From positions 3,348,001 through 3,412,000 of the forward strand of contig NZ_CP061281.1 of NCBI RefSeq assembly GCF_014621695.1: a stretch of 64,000 bases of DNA. The letters are read 5' to 3'. Below are positions 26,189 to 34,862 of this stretch, piece by piece. The notes below the pieces were generated by a model. It was not told the DNA's origin, ran no database searches, and saw only the letters and a list, made by a program, of their open reading frames with translations. How positions within the stretch are numbered: position 1 is the first letter of the stretch; each line of letters opens with the position of its first letter. Source of the stretch: Streptomyces xanthii (lineage in GTDB: Bacteria > Actinomycetota > Actinomycetes > Streptomycetales > Streptomycetaceae). A program made the translations under genes and the position numbers.

Positions 26189-27379
26189 ATGACCGCCCCC
26201 ACTCCCCCTCCGGCCCGCAGCCACGAGCGGCCGCCCGTGTACGTCATCGGCGGCGGCCCAGGCGGACTCGCCGCGGCCGCGAGCCTGACGGCACTAGGCG
26301 TCCGGGCCGTGGTGCTGGAGAAGTCCGACCGGGTCGGCGCCTCCTGGCGCACCCACTACGACCGCCTCCGCCTGCACACCACGCGCCGCCTGTCCGGCCT
26401 GCCCGGACTGCCGATCCCGCGCCGCTTCGGCCGCTGGGTCGCCCGCGACGACGTGCTGCGCTACCTGGAGAAGTACGCCGAGCACCACGACCTGGAGGTC
26501 GTCACCGGCGTCGAGGTCACCCGCGTCGACCGCGCCGCGGACGGCTCCGGCTGGGTGCTGCGCGCCACCGGCGGCCGCGAACTGCGCTCCGCAGCCGTGA
26601 TCGTGGCCACCGGCCACAACCACACCCCGCGCCTGCCCGACTGGCCCGGCACCGCCACGTACGGCGGCAAGCTCCTGCACGCCGCCGAGTACCGCGCCCC
26701 GGGCCCGTACGCCGGCCAGGACGTGCTCGTCGTCGGCGTCGGGAACACCGGCGCCGAGATCGCCGTCGATCTCGTGGAGGGCGGCGCCGCCCGCGTCCGG
26801 CTCGCCGTGCGCACCGCCCCGCACCTCGTGCGCCGCTCGACGCTCGGCTGGCCCGCCCAGCGCACCGGCATCCTGTGCCGCCGCCTCCCGGTCGGCCTGG
26901 TCGACCGGCTCGCCGCCCCACTGGCGAAACTGAGCGTCCCGGACCTGAGCGACAAGGGCCTGCCGCGCCCGGACACCGGCCTGTACTCCCGGGTGCGCGA
27001 GGGCGCGATCCCGGTGCAGGACGTGGGCCTGATCGACGCCGTGCGCGCGGGGAAGGTCGAGCCGGTCGCCGCCGTCGCGTCCTTCGACGGCGACGCGGTG
27101 GTCCTCGCGGACGGATCCCGCCTCACCCCCGACGCGGTGATCGCGGCGACGGGCTACCGGCAGGGGCTCGAACCGCTGCTCGGCCACCTCGGCGTCCTCG
27201 ACCCGGCGACGGGCCGCCCCCGCACACAGGGCGCCCGCACCCTCCCGGACACCCCGGGCCTGTACTTCCAGGGCTACACGAACCCCATCAGCGGGATGCT
27301 GCGCGAGATCGCGCGGGACGCCGAGCGCATCGCCCGCCGGGTGGCCGCCGATCCCGCGTACGGCGGCCGCCGGCGCTGA
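26189..27379 (+). CDS. Flavin-containing monooxygenase-like FAD/NADPH protein
   Basis: Protein of 396 aa with an FAD GxGxxG (YVIGGGPGGLAAA, 21-26), an FMO-type fingerprint YGGKLLHAAEY (158-168) and an NADPH site VVGVGNTGAEIA (183-188). It should oxygenate a soft nucleophile or carbonyl compound; the fingerprint is closer to FMO/YUCCA-type enzymes than to classical Baeyer-Villiger enzymes. The ATG at 26189 is preferred over 26117 because the latter adds an unstructured leader. The gene is flanked by the epoxide hydrolase gene (convergent, 12 nt) and the DoxX operon. It has no CTGAC-N5-GTCAG site; a different short palindrome (26109-26119) is upstream. Confidence 0.85.
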   Translation: MTAPTPPPARSHERPPVYVIGGGPGGLAAAASLTALGVRAVVLEKSDRVGASWRTHYDRLRLHTTRRLSGLPGLPIPRRFGRWVARDDVLRYLEKYAEHHDLEVVTGVEVTRVDRAADGSGWVLRATGGRELRSAAVIVATGHNHTPRLPDWPGTATYGGKLLHAAEYRAPGPYAGQDVLVVGVGNTGAEIAVDLVEGGAARVRLAVRTAPHLVRRSTLGWPAQRTGILCRRLPVGLVDRLAAPLAKLSVPDLSDKGLPRPDTGLYSRVREGAIPVQDVGLIDAVRAGKVEPVAAVASFDGDAVVLADGSRLTPDAVIAATGYRQGLEPLLGHLGVLDPATGRPRTQGARTLPDTPGLYFQGYTNPISGMLREIARDAERIARRVAADPAYGGRRR

Positions 27380-27391
27380 CCGGGCGGGCCG

Positions 27392-28495
27392 TCACCCGCG
27401 GGCGGGCTCCCGGGCGAGGAAGAACTCGCGGACGTCCCGCGCGAACGGCTCCGGCACCTCCATCGCCGCGAAGTGCCCGCCGTGCTCGAACTCCGACCAG
27501 TGCACGACGTCGTACAGCCGCTCGGCCAGCGGCCGCACCGACTGCGTGATGTCGTGCGCGAACACGGCGACGCCGACCGGCACGGGGCACGGCAGCTTCG
27601 TGCCGCGCGCCGCGTCGTGGTGCAGCCGCGCCGAGGAGGCCGCCGTCGCGGTCAGCCAGTACAGCGACACGTCGGTGAGGATCCGCTCGTCGTCGACCGG
27701 CGTCGCGGGGTCGGTCCAGGCAGCGAACCGCTCGGCGATCCAGACCAGTTGGCCGACGGGCGAGTCGGTCAGCGCGTAGCCGATCGTCTGCGGGGTGAGG
27801 GCCTGGAGCGCCTGGTAGGGCGGGCGGTTCGCCATCAGCTGCCGGACCTTGTCGAGGCGGGCCTCGTCACGCGCGGACAGGACGAGACCGGCCTCCGGGT
27901 CGGGCCGGGTCGGCAGGTAGTTGACGTGCACGCCGACGACCCGGTCGGGGGCGACCCCGCCGAGCGCCAGGGATATCCCGGCGCCGAAGTCGCCGCCCTG
28001 GGCGCCGTAGCGGTCGTACCCGAGCCGGTCCATCAGCTCGGCCCAGGCCCGCGCGATCCGCTCGGCGTCCCAGCCGCGCTCGCGGGTCGGCCCGGAGAAG
28101 CCGTAGCCCGGGATCGACGGGACGACGAGGTGGAAATCCCGGGACAGCGGCCCGACGACGTCGAGGAACTCCAGGAACGAACCGGGCCAGCCGTGCGTGA
28201 GGATCAGCGCGAGCGCGTCCGGGTTCGCGGACCGTACGTGGACGAAGTGGATGTCCTGGCCGTCGATCTCGGTGACGAAGTGCGGCAGTTCGTTGAGCCG
28301 CGCCTCGTGCGCGCGCCAGTCGTAGCGGGTGCGCCAGTGCTCGGCGAGCTCCTTCAGCCGGGCGAGCGGGAAGCCGTAGTCCCATCCGGCGTCCGCGAGC
28401 TCGTCGGGCCAGCGGGTGCGGGAGAGGCGGTCGGCCAGGTCGTCGAGGGCGGCCTGCGGGACATCGACGCGGAACGGCTTGATCACGGTCTTCAC
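27392..28495 (-). CDS. Epoxide hydrolase (microsomal EH-like, alpha/beta fold)
   Basis: Protein of 367 aa. The N-terminal EHN-type domain (MKTVIKPFRVDVPQAALDDL) is followed by an alpha/beta hydrolase with oxyanion motif HGWPGSFLEF (from 101), nucleophile Asp169 in GAQGGDFGAG, and catalytic His in the C-terminal EHGGHFAAMEVPEPF. It adds water to epoxides. It is divergent from a MarR gene across 28496-28631, which carries MarR-like palindromes, so it is probably repressed by that MarR and not by the CTGAC-N5-GTCAG regulator. Convergent with the FMO gene, which could create the epoxide or ester substrate. Confidence 0.9.
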   Translation of the reverse strand: MKTVIKPFRVDVPQAALDDLADRLSRTRWPDELADAGWDYGFPLARLKELAEHWRTRYDWRAHEARLNELPHFVTEIDGQDIHFVHVRSANPDALALILTHGWPGSFLEFLDVVGPLSRDFHLVVPSIPGYGFSGPTRERGWDAERIARAWAELMDRLGYDRYGAQGGDFGAGISLALGGVAPDRVVGVHVNYLPTRPDPEAGLVLSARDEARLDKVRQLMANRPPYQALQALTPQTIGYALTDSPVGQLVWIAERFAAWTDPATPVDDERILTDVSLYWLTATAASSARLHHDAARGTKLPCPVPVGVAVFAHDITQSVRPLAERLYDVVHWSEFEHGGHFAAMEVPEPFARDVREFFLAREPARG

Positions 28496-28518
28496 TCGCC
28501 ATCACTCCCGTAAGGGTT

Positions 28519-28575
28519 CATTAGTAGCTCTAACGTTCGTGCCACTAATGAAGTTAGACTGTTAGTGTCACTAAC
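28519..28575. promoter_or_regulatory. Putative MarR operator pair between epoxide hydrolase and MarR genes
   Basis: GTTAGTG-T-CACTAAC (28561-28575) is a perfect 7+1+7 palindrome. A second inverted pair, CATTAGT (28519-28525) and ACTAATG (28544-28550), shares the core ACTAA. They lie between the divergent start codons, as expected for autoregulation and control of the hydrolase gene. Confidence 0.7.
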
Positions 28576-28631
28576 GCAAGAGCCGAGGAGCAAGAGCCGG
28601 AACCCGAGAGGGCGGCGGAAGCGGAGGCCCC

Positions 28632-29090
28632 ATGAGTCCGACCCCCGAGCACACCCCCGGCCGGCTGCGCGCCATCCCCAGCCGCCTCCTCGCCGGAGCC
28701 TCGGCCGTCGCGGACCGGCTGGTCGGCGAGCGCCTGGCCGCCGAGGGCGCGCACAAGTGGCACTTCGCCGTACTCGTCGCGCTCTCCGAGGGCGGCCCCG
28801 CGAGCCAGTCCGAGCTCAGCCGCCGCACCGGCATCTACCGCAGCGACATGGTCGCCGTCCTCAACGAGCTGTCGGACACCGACTGCGTGAGCCGCGAGCC
28901 CGACCCCGCCGACCGCCGGCGCAACGTCATCACGCTCACCGAGGCGGGGCGGCTCCGCCTGGAGCGGCTCGACGCGCTCATCGCCGACGCCCAGAGCGAG
29001 CTGCTCGCACCGCTCGGCACGGTCCAGCGGGACGACCTCGTCCGCCTGCTCACGGCCGTCCTGGAGCACCACCGCCCGGCGCATCCCTGA
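28632..29090 (+). CDS. MarR-family transcriptional regulator
   Basis: Protein of 152 aa with the MarR winged helix (EGGPASQSELSRRTGIYRSD, MVAVLNELSDTDCVSREPD) and the wing sequence DPADRRRNVITLTEAG. The ATG at 28632 gives the standard length; AGGCCC precedes it. It is divergent from the epoxide hydrolase gene, and the palindromes between them are its likely binding sites. The ligand is unknown but probably aromatic or epoxide-derived. Confidence 0.9.
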   Translation: MSPTPEHTPGRLRAIPSRLLAGASAVADRLVGERLAAEGAHKWHFAVLVALSEGGPASQSELSRRTGIYRSDMVAVLNELSDTDCVSREPDPADRRRNVITLTEAGRLRLERLDALIADAQSELLAPLGTVQRDDLVRLLTAVLEHHRPAHP

Positions 29091-29135
29091 GCAGGCGCCG
29101 CACATCCGCCTCAGCCTTTGCCTGCAGCCCTGTTC

Positions 29136-29150
29136 CTGACACAGTGTCAG
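29136..29150. promoter_or_regulatory. Palindromic operator 6 (CTGAC-N5-GTCAG)
   Basis: CTGAC ACAGT GTCAG, perfect half-sites (TGACACAGTGTCA is a full palindrome with an odd centre). It is paired with operator 7, centres 24 bp apart. Confidence 0.75.
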
Positions 29151-29159
29151 TTGAGTAAT

Positions 29160-29174
29160 CTGACTAAGCGTCAG
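29160..29174. promoter_or_regulatory. Palindromic operator 7 (CTGAC-N5-GTCAG)
   Basis: CTGAC TAAGC GTCAG, 58 nt before the ATG of the acyl-CoA synthetase at 29233. Second half of a tandem pair with operator 6. Confidence 0.75.
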
Positions 29175-29232
29175 CTATTGGTTTTTGCAGCGGCCATGTG
29201 CCACCGGCCAACCTCACAGGAGCGGGCGGACG

Positions 29233-31455
29233 ATGCTTGGATCGACATACGGCACCCTGACCACCGACTCCCGCCGGGCCCGCGTGATCGCCTGCGGGGA
29301 ACAGCCCGGCCTCGCCGTCCACGGCAGGGCCGGCACCGACGACGCCGACGTCAGCGGACGCCCGCTGAGCGCCGACGTACCCGACCTGGACCGCTTCTTC
29401 CGGCCCGAGTCCATCGCGGTCGTCGGCGCCTCGGACGCCGAGGGACGGCCCAACACCGGGATCACCCGGCAGCTCATGGCCTGGGCCGAGCGGGTCGGCG
29501 CCCGCCTCCACCCCGTGCACCCGACCCGCGAGACGGTCTTCGGCCTCGCCTGCTCGCCGAGCGTCGCCGAGCTGCCCGAGCAGGTCGACCTCGCGGTCCT
29601 CCTCGTCGGGGACCCGCTGCCCGTCATCGAGCAACTCGCGGACACGAAGGTGAAGTTCGCCGTCGCCTTCGCCTCCGGGTTCGCGGAGACGGGCGAGGAG
29701 GGCGCCGCCGCGCAGGAGCGGCTCGCCGAGGCCGTGGCCCGCTCCGGGCTCCGGCTGCTCGGCCCGAACACCAACCTCAACGCCTTCGAGAAGTTCCGCG
29801 ACGACCTCGACGGGCCCGCCATCGCGCTGATCACCCAGTCGGGACACCAGGGCCGCCCCGTCTTCACCCTCCAGGAGCTCGGCATCCGGCTCTCGCACTG
29901 GGCGCCGACGGGCAACGAGGCCGACCTGGAGACCTCCGACTTCATCTCGTACTTCTCCCAGCGGCCCGAGGTCGGCGCCATCGCCTGCTACGTGGAGGGG
30001 CTCAAGGACGGGCGGTCCTTCCTGCTCGCCGCCGACCGGGCCGCGCGGGCCAAGGTGCCGGTCGTCGCCGTGAAGGTGGGCCGCACCGAGACCGGCGCCC
30101 GTACCGCCGCCTCCCATACCGGCAAGCTGACCGGCGCCGACACCGTCGTGGACGCGGCCATGCGGCAGTTCGGCGTGATCCGCGTCGACGGCCTCGACGA
30201 ACTCCAGGACACCGCCGCCCTGCTGGCGCGGGCCAGGCCCCCGCAGGCCGACGGGGTCGTCGTGTACTCGATCTCCGGCGGCACCGGCGCCCACTTCTCC
30301 GACCTCGCGACGGCGGGCGGGCTGAACCTGCCCGTGCTGTCCGAGGCCAAGCAGGCCGAACTGCACCAGTGGATACCGGAGTACCTGAACGTCTCCAACC
30401 CCGTCGACAACGGCGGGCACCCCGTCGGCGACTGGCGCGGCCGGAAGATCATCGACGCGATCCTCGCCGACCCGTCCGTCGGCGTGCTGATCTGCCCGAT
30501 CACCGGCCCGTTCCCGCCGATGAGCGACAAGCTGGCGCAGGACCTCGTGGACGCGGCCGAGCAGACCGACAAGCTGGTGTGCGTCATCTGGGGGTCGCCG
30601 GTCGGCACCGAGGACGCGTACCGCGAGACACTGCTCGGCTCGTCACGGGTCGCGACCTTCCGTACGTTCGCCAACTGCGTCACCGCCGTCCGCGCCCACC
30701 TGGAGCACCACCGCTTCACCGCCGCCTACCGCTCGCCGTTCGAGGACGCGCCGCGCACCCCGTCCCCGTCCTTCCGCAAGGCCCAGGCGCTGATGCGGCC
30801 CGGCAAGCAGCTCAGCGAGCACGCGGCCAAGCAGCTCCTGCGCGCCTACGGGATCCGGGTGCCGCGCGAGCAGCTGGTGACCAGCGCGGCGGCGGCCGTG
30901 CGGGCGGCCTCGCTCGTCGGCTACCCGGTCGTCATGAAGGCGTCGGCGCCGCAGCTCGCCCACAAGTCCGAACTCGGCCTGGTGAAGGTCGGGTTGACGT
31001 CGGCGAGCCAGGTGCGGGACGCGTACCGCGAGCTGACCGACATCGCCCGCTACGAGGGGATCGAGCTGGACGGGGTCCTCGTGTGCCAGATGGTGGAGCG
31101 CGGCGTCGAGATGGTCGTCGGCGTCACGCACGACGAACTCTTCGGGCCGACCGTGACGGTGGGGCTCGGCGGGGTCCTCGTCGAGGTGCTCCAGGACACG
31201 GCGGTACGGGTGCCGCCGTTCGGGGAGGACCAGGCGCGGGCCCTGCTCGGGGAGTTGCGGGGGCGGGCGCTGCTCGACGGGGTGCGGGGGGCTCCGCCGG
31301 CCGATGTCGACGCGCTGGTCGAGGTGATCCTGCGGGTCCAGCGGATGGCGCTGGAACTCCACGACGACCTGGCCGAGCTGGACATCAACCCACTGATGGT
31401 GCTGCCGCGCGGCCAGGGGGCGGTGGCACTGGACGCGCTTGCCGTGTGCCGGTGA
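29233..31455 (+). CDS. ADP-forming acyl-CoA synthetase-like protein (fused alpha-beta)
   Basis: Protein of 740 aa with an N-terminal CoA-binding Rossmann domain (SIAVVGASDAEGRPN), a succinyl-CoA-ligase-like flavodoxin part containing the phospho-histidine loop ASHTGKLTGAD (His295), and a C-terminal ATP-grasp domain (about 535-740, GYPVVMKASAPQLAHKSELG). It should make an acyl-CoA from acid, ATP and CoA with ADP, or run in reverse. The ATG at 29233 follows AGGAG at 29218-29222. The two operators 6 and 7 are directly upstream. Substrate unknown; co-regulation suggests an organic acid from the island pathway. Confidence 0.88.
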   Translation: MLGSTYGTLTTDSRRARVIACGEQPGLAVHGRAGTDDADVSGRPLSADVPDLDRFFRPESIAVVGASDAEGRPNTGITRQLMAWAERVGARLHPVHPTRETVFGLACSPSVAELPEQVDLAVLLVGDPLPVIEQLADTKVKFAVAFASGFAETGEEGAAAQERLAEAVARSGLRLLGPNTNLNAFEKFRDDLDGPAIALITQSGHQGRPVFTLQELGIRLSHWAPTGNEADLETSDFISYFSQRPEVGAIACYVEGLKDGRSFLLAADRAARAKVPVVAVKVGRTETGARTAASHTGKLTGADTVVDAAMRQFGVIRVDGLDELQDTAALLARARPPQADGVVVYSISGGTGAHFSDLATAGGLNLPVLSEAKQAELHQWIPEYLNVSNPVDNGGHPVGDWRGRKIIDAILADPSVGVLICPITGPFPPMSDKLAQDLVDAAEQTDKLVCVIWGSPVGTEDAYRETLLGSSRVATFRTFANCVTAVRAHLEHHRFTAAYRSPFEDAPRTPSPSFRKAQALMRPGKQLSEHAAKQLLRAYGIRVPREQLVTSAAAAVRAASLVGYPVVMKASAPQLAHKSELGLVKVGLTSASQVRDAYRELTDIARYEGIELDGVLVCQMVERGVEMVVGVTHDELFGPTVTVGLGGVLVEVLQDTAVRVPPFGEDQARALLGELRGRALLDGVRGAPPADVDALVEVILRVQRMALELHDDLAELDINPLMVLPRGQGAVALDALAVCR

Positions 31456-31537
31456 GGGGTGGGGCGGCCGGGGGGTGCGTCCCTTGGGGTGCGTCCCGTG
31501 GGGTGAATCGCCCCCGCCGCCCCTTCCCGTCCCGTCC

Positions 31538-31602
31538 CTGGGGGCTGCGCCCCCAGACCCCCTTTCGGCCTTCGGCCTCGTCCTCAAACGCCGGACGGGC
31601 TG
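31538..31602. repeat. Streptomyces-type intergenic repeat with hairpins
   Basis: CTGGGGGC and GCCCCCAG (31538-31556) form an 8-bp stem around TGC. They are followed by GGCCTTCGGCC and a conserved block CCTCAAACGCCGGA (31582-31602) that recurs nearly identically (20 of 21) at 42928-42948. It lies between the CoA synthetase and the next crotonase gene and may act as a terminator. Nothing else is seen in this gap. Confidence 0.75.
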
Positions 31603-31653
31603 GAATGGCCAGGCGGGCTGGAGAGAAGAGACCGACGAACGGAGAGTCGCACC

Positions 31654-32457
31654 ATGACCGAGGCCGTGGCCGAGACCGTCCTGCACCGCTTCGAGGACGG
31701 GGTCTGCTGGATCACGCTCAACCGGCCCGAGGCGATGAACGCCGTCACCTGGGACCAGCGCGAGCGCGTCATCGCGCTGCTCGCCGACGCCTCCGCCGAC
31801 CCGGACGTGCGCGCCGTCGTCCTCACCGCCACCGGCAAGGGCTTCTGCGCGGGCGCCGACCTGCGCGGCGGCCCGGCCGAGACCCGGGAGCGGGTCACCG
31901 GGGACATCGCGCGGACCATCCAGCGGGGCGCGCAGCGGCTCATCGCGGCGGTCCTGGACTGCGAGAAGCCGGTGATCGCGGCGGTGAACGGCACGGCCGC
32001 CGGCATCGGCGCGCATCTCGCGCTCGCCTGCGACCTGGTGCTGGCCGCCGAATCGGCGCGGTTCATCGAGGTGTTCGTGCGGCGCGGACTGGTGCCGGAC
32101 GGGGGCGGCGCCTATCTGCTGCCCCGGCTGATCGGCCCGCAGCGCGCCAAGGAGCTGATGTTCTTCGGCGACGCGCTGCCGGCCGCGGAGGCGGAGCGGC
32201 TCGGCCTCGTCAACCGGATCGTGCCCGACGAGGAGCTGGCAAAGACGGCCCGCGCCTGGGCGGAGCGGCTCGCGACCGGCCCGACCCGCGCGCTGGCCCT
32301 CACCAAGCAGTTGGTGAACGCGTCCCTGGACACCGACCGGGCGGCGGCCTTCGCGGCGGAGGCGGTCGCGCAGGAGCTCAACATGGGGACGCGGGACGCG
32401 CAGGAGGGCGTCGCCAGCTTCGTGGAGCGCCGCTCGGCGACGTACGAGGGCCGGTGA
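31654..32457 (+). CDS. Enoyl-CoA hydratase/isomerase, PaaG-like
   Basis: Protein of 267 aa with crotonase motifs ITLNRPEAMNAVTWDQR, AVVLTATGKGFCAGADLRGG and AVNGTAAGIGAHLALACDLV. The second catalytic region reads RRGLVPDGGGAYLLPRL, where the Asp of VPDGGG corresponds to the acid used by PaaG-type 1,2-epoxyphenylacetyl-CoA isomerases; the first Glu of classical hydratases is replaced by His. It is therefore more likely an isomerase of unsaturated or epoxy acyl-CoA. The ATG at 31654 is in a normal context (GGAGAGTCGCACC). It is separated from the upstream synthetase by a repeat, so it may have its own promoter. Confidence 0.86.
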   Translation: MTEAVAETVLHRFEDGVCWITLNRPEAMNAVTWDQRERVIALLADASADPDVRAVVLTATGKGFCAGADLRGGPAETRERVTGDIARTIQRGAQRLIAAVLDCEKPVIAAVNGTAAGIGAHLALACDLVLAAESARFIEVFVRRGLVPDGGGAYLLPRLIGPQRAKELMFFGDALPAAEAERLGLVNRIVPDEELAKTARAWAERLATGPTRALALTKQLVNASLDTDRAAAFAAEAVAQELNMGTRDAQEGVASFVERRSATYEGR

Positions 32458-32466
32458 AGGAGGACC

Positions 32467-33363
32467 CTAGCTCCGCGTGAGGATGTGCAGGTCGCCCGCG
32501 TCCGGGTCGCCGAACAGGACGTAGAGCTCGGGGTCCTCGCGGGTGCCGCCGATCGTCCAGTGCAGCGTGGTGTCGGTGCAGGCGGGCACGTCGATCTCGA
32601 CACCGGCGTCCCCCGAGGTGTCCCCGGCCCGCCGGGACCAGGTGCCCGTTGCGGTGCAGCGGGAGAAGGGGGGGTCGTCGGGCCCGGCCGAGCCGAACAG
32701 GTCCTCGGCCGGGAGCCGGGTCAGCCGGGCCCGGCCGTCGGCGTCCAGGCGCAGCGCGGCGCCGTCGTCCGCGTCGCGCCACTCGGCGACCAGCTCGCCG
32801 CGCGTGAGCACCGGCGGCTCGTACACCGGCAGGAGTCCGACGCCCTGGGCGACGGCTCCGGCGAGGAGGGTGAGCAGGGCGAGCAGACCGCCGCCGAACA
32901 GACCCGCGGACCACATCCGCAGCCGGCGCCGCACCCACCGCCACGGGCGGGTCGCCACGTAGCCGGGGAAGGCGCAGAAGGCCGCGCAGACCAGCAAGTT
33001 CGTCGGGTACGAGGAGATGCCGAGGGCGGTGGGCGGTACGGCCCAGACGGCGGCGACCAGGAGTGCGGCGAGGGCCCGGCCGCGCCATGCCGCGCCCGGG
33101 ACCCGGGCGGCGAGCACCTTGCCGAGGGCCAGCGCGGGAAGTGCCTGCACGGCGCACTGCAGCCAGCCGAGGAACGGCAGCACGATCGGCGCGAAGATCA
33201 TCACGCAGGCCAGGCCGATGCTGTTGAAGCCCTGGCCGTAGTCGTTGTCGTCGAAGGCCGCGACCATCGCCAGCGCGCCCGCGACCGGGAGCTGCAGCGT
33301 GCACGCGGCCGCCATCAGCTCCACGTCGCCGGTTCCGCCCGGCTCCTTCTTCTCCCACCCCAT
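32467..33363 (-). CDS. Multi-pass membrane protein with extracellular C-terminal domain
   Basis: Protein of 298 aa with about five hydrophobic segments in the first 175 residues (IGLACVMIFAPIVLPFLGWL, ALAALLVAAVWAVPPTALG, LLVCAAFCAFPGYVA, AGLFGGGLLALLTLLAGAVA among them), then about 110 soluble residues (VYEPPVLTRGELVAEWRDAD ... YVLFGDPDAGDLHILTRS) with two cysteines flanking RCTATGTW and PACTDT. No known domain recognised. The ATG at 33363 is chosen because the longer frame adds an unstructured leader overlapping the operator. Convergent with the crotonase (9 nt) and divergent from the flavin reductase. Confidence 0.7.
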   Translation of the reverse strand: MGWEKKEPGGTGDVELMAAACTLQLPVAGALAMVAAFDDNDYGQGFNSIGLACVMIFAPIVLPFLGWLQCAVQALPALALGKVLAARVPGAAWRGRALAALLVAAVWAVPPTALGISSYPTNLLVCAAFCAFPGYVATRPWRWVRRRLRMWSAGLFGGGLLALLTLLAGAVAQGVGLLPVYEPPVLTRGELVAEWRDADDGAALRLDADGRARLTRLPAEDLFGSAGPDDPPFSRCTATGTWSRRAGDTSGDAGVEIDVPACTDTTLHWTIGGTREDPELYVLFGDPDAGDLHILTRS

Positions 33364-33414
33364 GGCCGGGAACCTACGCGAGCCCTCCCGCGGTCCTGTC
33401 ACGCCCCTTCCCAT

Positions 33415-33429
33415 CTGACGCACCGTCAG
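33415..33429. promoter_or_regulatory. Palindromic operator 8 (CTGAC-N5-GTCAG)
   Basis: CTGAC GCACC GTCAG, perfect half-sites, ending 5 nt before the ATG at 33435 of the flavin reductase and 51 nt from the start of the divergent membrane-protein gene. Confidence 0.75.
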
Positions 33430-33434
33430 CTTCA

Positions 33435-34049
33435 ATGAAAAGCATGATGGGACACGCAGGGATGGCGGCCACCGTCGTCCGGTACCTCAGGTCGGTCGGC
33501 GCCCCCACCGCGGCCCCGGTCGAGCCGCTGCCCCGCCCCGACCTGCGGGCGGTCCGCGACGACGAGCGGGCGCCCGTGGATCCCGCGGAGTTCCGGCGTG
33601 TGCTCGGGTCCTTCGCGTCCGGGGTCACGATCGTCACCGCGCCCGGCGAACAGCCCGCCGGCTTCGCCTGCCAGTCCTTCGCCTCGCTGTCCCTGGACCC
33701 GCCGCTCGTGGCGTTCATGGTCGCCCGTACGTCGACGACGTGGCCGCGGATCGCCCGTGCGGGCGTCTTCTGCGTCAACGTGCTGGGGGCGGACCAGGGC
33801 GAGCTGTGCCGGGGCTTCGCGGTCAGCGGGGCCGACAAGTTCGCCGGGGTCGCGTACGACGCGGCGCCGGTCTCCGGTTCCCCGCGCCTGGACGGCGCCG
33901 CCGCCTGGATCGACTGCGTCATCCACGCCGTGCACACCGGGGGCGACCACCTGATCGTGGTCGGCCGCGTCACGTCCCTGGGCACGGGAGCCGAGGACTC
34001 CGCCCCGCTCCTCTTCCACCAGGGCCGCTTCGCGACGCTCGCCGACTGA
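33435..34049 (+). CDS. Flavin reductase (HsaB/HpaC-like, monooxygenase reductase component)
   Basis: Protein of 204 aa of the flavin reductase domain family, with DPAEFRRVLGSFASGVTIVT, PAGFACQSFASLSLDPPLVA and VFCVNVLGADQGELCRGFA. The pattern closely matches HsaB, the NADH:flavin reductase that supplies HsaA in the mycobacterial sterol ring pathway. No HsaA-like oxygenase is visible in the window, so the partner must lie elsewhere or differ. The start is uncertain: ATG 33435, 33444 or 33447 are all possible and the first is nearest the operator. It is preceded by operator 8. Confidence 0.87.
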   Translation: MKSMMGHAGMAATVVRYLRSVGAPTAAPVEPLPRPDLRAVRDDERAPVDPAEFRRVLGSFASGVTIVTAPGEQPAGFACQSFASLSLDPPLVAFMVARTSTTWPRIARAGVFCVNVLGADQGELCRGFAVSGADKFAGVAYDAAPVSGSPRLDGAAAWIDCVIHAVHTGGDHLIVVGRVTSLGTGAEDSAPLLFHQGRFATLAD

Positions 34050-34068
34050 GGGCGCGGCCCGGGGCCGG

Positions 34069-34719
34069 TCAGTAGCCGACGGTGAAGCGCTGCCCGCGGT
34101 GGCGCGGCGTCTCGATCTCGTCGAGGACGGCGACGGCGTAGTCCTCGACCGACACGGCGCTCTCGCCGGCCGCGTCGGTGACGAGGTCGTCCAGGGCGGT
34201 GCGGTAGCCGCCGGTGCGCTCGCCGGGGGCGATGTGGGCGGCGGGGCTGATGTTGGTCCAGTCGACGTCCGTGACGGTCCGGTAGTGGTCCAGGGCGTCA
34301 CCGTGCGCGTGCATGATCTGCAGCAGGAAGTCGGGCAGGCCCGGGGCGTCCCAGACCTGCTTGCCGTCGGGGGTGCGCAGCGAGCCGGCGCCGCCGACCG
34401 CGATCAGGCGCGGGGCCTGCTCGCCGAGGGCCCGCAGCCCTTCGGTGAGGGCGACGGCGGAGGGCTTGATCGTGGCGACGTGGCCCGGGCCGTCGCCGCC
34501 GCCCACCGCGCTGACCACGACGTCCTGCCCCTTCGCGACGGCCGTGACCGACCGGGCGTCCAGGGCGTCGCCGGTGACGACGGTCAGGTCCGGGTGGCGC
34601 TCGGCGACCTTGGCGGGGTCACGGACGACCGCGGTGACCGTGTGGCCGCGCTCCAGCGCCTCGCGGACGAGGGCGGAACCGATGGTGCCGTTGGCGCCGA
34701 AGACAGCGATGTTCGTCAT
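34069..34719 (-). CDS. NAD(P)H-binding NmrA/SDR-a5-like protein
   Basis: Protein of 216 aa with an N-terminal Rossmann fold (IAVFGANGTIGSALVREALERGHTVTAVVR) and VVSAVGGGDG, typical of atypical SDRs with an NAD(P)-binding but often non-catalytic role. Thr/Ile-rich C-terminal part (SVEDYAVAVLDEIETPRHRGQRFTVGY). It could be a redox sensor or a flavin-dependent reductase relative. Divergent from the AraC-type gene at 34863 over 34720-34862, where I see no CTGAC-N5-GTCAG site; it is probably regulated by that AraC protein. The gene order suggests a small independent cassette. Confidence 0.85.
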   Translation of the reverse strand: MTNIAVFGANGTIGSALVREALERGHTVTAVVRDPAKVAERHPDLTVVTGDALDARSVTAVAKGQDVVVSAVGGGDGPGHVATIKPSAVALTEGLRALGEQAPRLIAVGGAGSLRTPDGKQVWDAPGLPDFLLQIMHAHGDALDHYRTVTDVDWTNISPAAHIAPGERTGGYRTALDDLVTDAAGESAVSVEDYAVAVLDEIETPRHRGQRFTVGY

Positions 34720-34862
34720 GGCAATACTCCGAACCTGCGTGGTAGAAGTCAGTCATCGATCTCGGGAGGGGCGCTTACGGTCCTTGTGGCCACCGGCCCC
34801 CTTCTCCCACATCAAACATAAGGAAGCCCCGGGTCTCCGCCCAGGTACGGCAAGGTCAGGCC

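Noticed and set aside
32460..32475. CCCTAG at the crotonase/membrane-protein junction as another MITE terminus
   Set aside because: Only 11 of 15 positions match. A C-rich codon before a TAG stop explains it, as at 53061 and 54067.
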